The notes beneath the pieces are model-generated. The model made no database searches and had not been told where the DNA came from. It saw only the letters and a list, made by a program, of their open reading frames with translations. From Trinickia mobilis (GTDB taxonomy: Bacteria; Pseudomonadota; Gammaproteobacteria; Burkholderiales; Burkholderiaceae), in NCBI RefSeq assembly GCF_017315705.1, contig NZ_JAFLRF010000003.1, forward strand, positions 335,887 through 381,593: a DNA stretch of 45,707 bases, read 5' to 3'. Position 1 is the first letter of the stretch; every line of letters starts with the position of its first letter. This document shows, piece after piece, positions 43,720 through 45,707 of the stretch. The position numbers and the translations under genes are program-made.

Positions 43720-45142
43720 TCAGTGGGTGGCGAGGGTGGGTTCGGGTGCTTCTTCTCCGGTGGCGGATTCGCGCAGGAATAGCCCGCCGATGACGACGCT
43801 CAGTCCCGCGAAAACGACGGGATACCAGAGGCCGAAGTAGATGTCGCCGGTCGCGGTGACCATTGCGAACGCGACAGCCGGAAAAAAGCCACCGAAAATG
43901 CCGTTGCCGAGGTGATACGGAAACGACAGCGCCGTGTAGCGCACACGGACGGGAAACATCTCGACAAGCGCGGCGGCCAGCGGCGCGTAGACCATCGAGA
44001 AGTACGCACACAGGATGACGAGCATCAGTACGACCATCGGACGATTGATGCGAGCGGGGTCGGCTTGTTCGCGATAGCCTGCGTGAATCAGTGCTGCGTG
44101 CAAAGCTGCGAGATCGAAGCCCGCGAGCGTTGTCGCGCCGATACTGACGGACGGCTGCACCGCCGATGTCTCGACCATGTTCGAGTAGGGCACGCCGGAT
44201 TTCGCTAGCGCCGCCTTGATCTTGTCGCACGCGCCGCTCGGCGGGTGCGTGCCAAGCAAATCAATCTGAAGCCCGCACGCGCCAGGCGCAGCATGCACCG
44301 TGACGGGATTTGTCGCCGCGGCCGCTTCGAGAGCGGGATTGGCGTAATGCGTGATCCCGCGAAACACGGGAACGAAGGTGAACGTCGCGAGCAGACAGCC
44401 GGTGAGAATGACCTTCTTTCTGCCGATCTTGTCGGACAGCGCGGCGGCGAGCCACATCATCGGCAGGCTGACGACGAGTGCTGCGCACGCGAGCAGGCTC
44501 GCCGTGCCGATGTCGACCCGCAGCGTCTGCGTGAGAAAGAAGAAACTGTAGGTCTGCGCGGTGTAGAGCACGGTCGTGACGCCCATCACCAAGCCGAACA
44601 GCGCGATGAGCATCGCCTTCACGTTGGTCCAGCTGCCGAAGGCCTCGCGGATCGGCTGCTTCGAGGTCTTGCCTTCGGCCTTCATGCGGGCATAAACGGG
44701 TGACTCATGCAGCGAGGTGCGGATGTAGATCGAAATCGCGAGCCGCCATACTCGCCGCCGAGACCAAGGCCCTGCAGTACGCGCAGGGTGCGGCAATGCC
44801 CACCTGCGCATAGCTCGGCAAAAGGCCCACACAGAATGTCGAACCACCCATCAGTACGATGGTCACGAGGAATGTGTACTTGCGGCCAATCTTGTCGCCG
44901 AGCCGGCCGAATATCAGCGCGCCGAGCGGCCGCACCGCAAAGCCGACGCCAAAGGCGATCAGCGCGAAAAGATAGGCGCTCGAACTGGACAGCGGTGCGA
45001 AGAACTGCTTCGAAAAAACCGAAGCAACGGCTCCATACAGAAAGAAGTCGTACCACTCGAACAGCGTGCCGAGCGTCGATCCGATGATGACGAGCTTCTC
45101 TCGCGAAGGCTCGTGCTGTGCGTTGATGATTTGCGTCTCCAT
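43720..45142 (-). pseudogene. MHS-family metabolite:H+ symporter, broken by deletions and frameshifts
   Basis: The N-terminal part from ATG 45142 reads well (GSTLGTLFEWYDFFLYGAVA, then FGRLGDKIGRKYTFLVTI, MHS motif A). Near 44790 it shifts frame: RVLQGLGLGGEYGG is found in another frame. It then jumps to SIYIRTSLHESPVYARMKAE in a third frame that continues normally to 43720 (FFLTQTLRVDIG, DKIGRKKVILTG, FPYHLGNGIFGGFFPAVA). Roughly 70 residues covering the middle helices that normally follow LGGEYGG are missing. The transporter cannot be functional. AAAGGAG precedes the start and a good promoter lies upstream, so the transcript for nitrilase and aldoxime dehydratase probably still begins here. 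Confidence 0.85.
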
Positions 45143-45187
45143 GACTCTCCTTTGTGCCGGGATTTATCGATCCGGCAGACGGGAGTC

Positions 45188-45216
45188 ATGCTAGGGAGCG
45201 CTGGATGGCGTGTCAA
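45188..45216 (-). promoter_or_regulatory. Sigma70-type promoter of the aldoxime/nitrile operon
   Basis: In minus-strand reading: TTGACA (45216-45211), 17-nt spacer, TAGCAT (45193-45188), about 45 bp before the transporter start. The perfect -35 and optimal spacing make it convincing. Just upstream is CGGTTAATCACCG (minus strand), a short dyad that could be a regulator site facing the divergent gene at 45697. Confidence 0.65.
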
Positions 45217-45696
45217 AATCGTTCGGTGATTAACCGCCATAATGCTGCTAAGCGCATGATTTATCGCGACATTTTCTGTACTATTGGAGCGAACTAAACC
45301 GCGTCTCATGCGGGTCTGTTGGCCCGCGAAGCCGGGCATCTGAAACAGCGCACTGTTCAACATGACGGCGCGCAACGCCTTGCTCTGACATTCAAGCGTG
45401 TCGTTGAGCACGGCCTTGATCCCTTCGATGCCGGCCGCCTGGAACGCGTTTCAGCCCGATTCGTTCGCCTGAATGGTACGGAAAAAACGTATACAAATCA
45501 ATTGGATAACAACGTTTATAAAGCTCTTGAACGATTATTTAGGACGCGCGCCGGAGGCCCGATCAGCATTCGTCTCAGTCAATTCGTTGACGCGCGGAGT
45601 CGATGAGCCACATTGACCCGAAGCTGGCGATCAGCGGACCTGCTGAGCGGCCGGTTTGCGCGCTTACATCCTATGCATTCCTATTGGAGTGATCTC
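45217..45696. other. Intergenic stretch between the aldoxime operon and a divergent gene
   Basis: A plus-strand frame (45319-45606, TTG start) and a minus-strand frame (about 45470-45310, NAFQAAGIEGIKAVLNDT) both look partly coding. They overlap each other and neither has a ribosome site or known family. It is probably the remains of a gene plus regulatory DNA. Confidence 0.3.
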
Positions 45697-45707
45697 ATGC
45701 TCGAGTG
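45697..45707 (+). CDS. Start of a gene cut by the window end
   Basis: ATG at 45697 preceded by GGAG (45686-45689) with a 7-nt spacer. Only three codons are visible. A divergent regulator or enzyme of the aldoxime cluster would be expected here. Confidence 0.4.

Noticed and set aside
45319-45606. 95-codon frame near the right end as a regulator gene
   Set aside because: TTG start without a ribosome site, no convincing helix-turn-helix, and a competing minus-strand frame over the same bases.
1-45707. tRNA/rRNA genes and CRISPR arrays
   Set aside because: No tRNA-like T-loop/acceptor arrangement, rRNA sequence or regularly spaced direct repeats were seen on either strand. The AraC-unit copies are dispersed, not an array.

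Overview
The window looks like an accessory, degradation-rich stretch of a high-GC betaproteobacterium of the Burkholderia/Paraburkholderia/Caballeronia type. The signs are a Burkholderiales-style porin, AraC_N-type regulators, EtfBA, an IS1595-like remnant and a HAE1 efflux pump. All family calls come from reading motifs in the sequence; no database search was run. The region is a mosaic, with intact operons separated by truncated genes, transposase remnants and scattered copies of one AraC-regulator unit.

Region 1 (1-2744) is a gene graveyard. It holds an SDR tail, a possible enoyl-CoA hydratase head, a small conserved protein, a Rieske ferredoxin and the 5' stub of an AraC gene. A 68-bp promoter-like segment is present twice (9-76 and 2313-2380).

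Region 2 (2760-14910) is the metabolic core. First comes a beta-oxidation operon: LCAD-type acyl-CoA dehydrogenase, thiolase and FadJ-like fusion. Then comes a tightly overlapping operon encoding a B12-dependent acyl-CoA mutase (separate catalytic and B12 subunits), a crotonase resembling methylmalonyl-CoA decarboxylase, a CaiB/BaiF CoA-transferase, a MmgE/PrpD protein, a broken hydantoinase and the MeaB GTPase. The gene set parallels the E. coli Sbm pathway (succinate to propionyl-CoA), but the mutase has a rewritten active-site loop while keeping the arginine expected to bind a substrate carboxylate. My main hypothesis is a pathway for a substituted succinate or other branched dicarboxylate: CoA transfer, carbon-skeleton rearrangement, decarboxylation, then beta-oxidation.

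Region 3 (14911-21557) has a GC-richer crotonase plus two overlapping acyl-CoA dehydrogenases, an IS3-type remnant, a porin, an EtfB pseudogene and an intact EtfA. Region 4 (21558-26644) holds small conserved proteins, an AraC regulator, PAS-sensor debris and a lower-GC NmrA-type oxidoreductase. Region 5 (26645-34405) is an RND tripartite pump followed by a convergent DHA2 drug exporter. Region 6 (34406-39340) contains AraC remnants, a PAS-GAF-GGDEF-EAL protein coupled to a 97-aa protein, and a second full AraC regulator.

Region 7 (39341-45707), on the minus strand, is an aldoxime/nitrile cluster: a broken MHS transporter, nitrilase, heme aldoxime dehydratase (ending at a strong terminator), then a GST and an amidase. 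A good sigma70-type promoter lies upstream of the transporter. A divergent gene starts 11 bases before the window ends.
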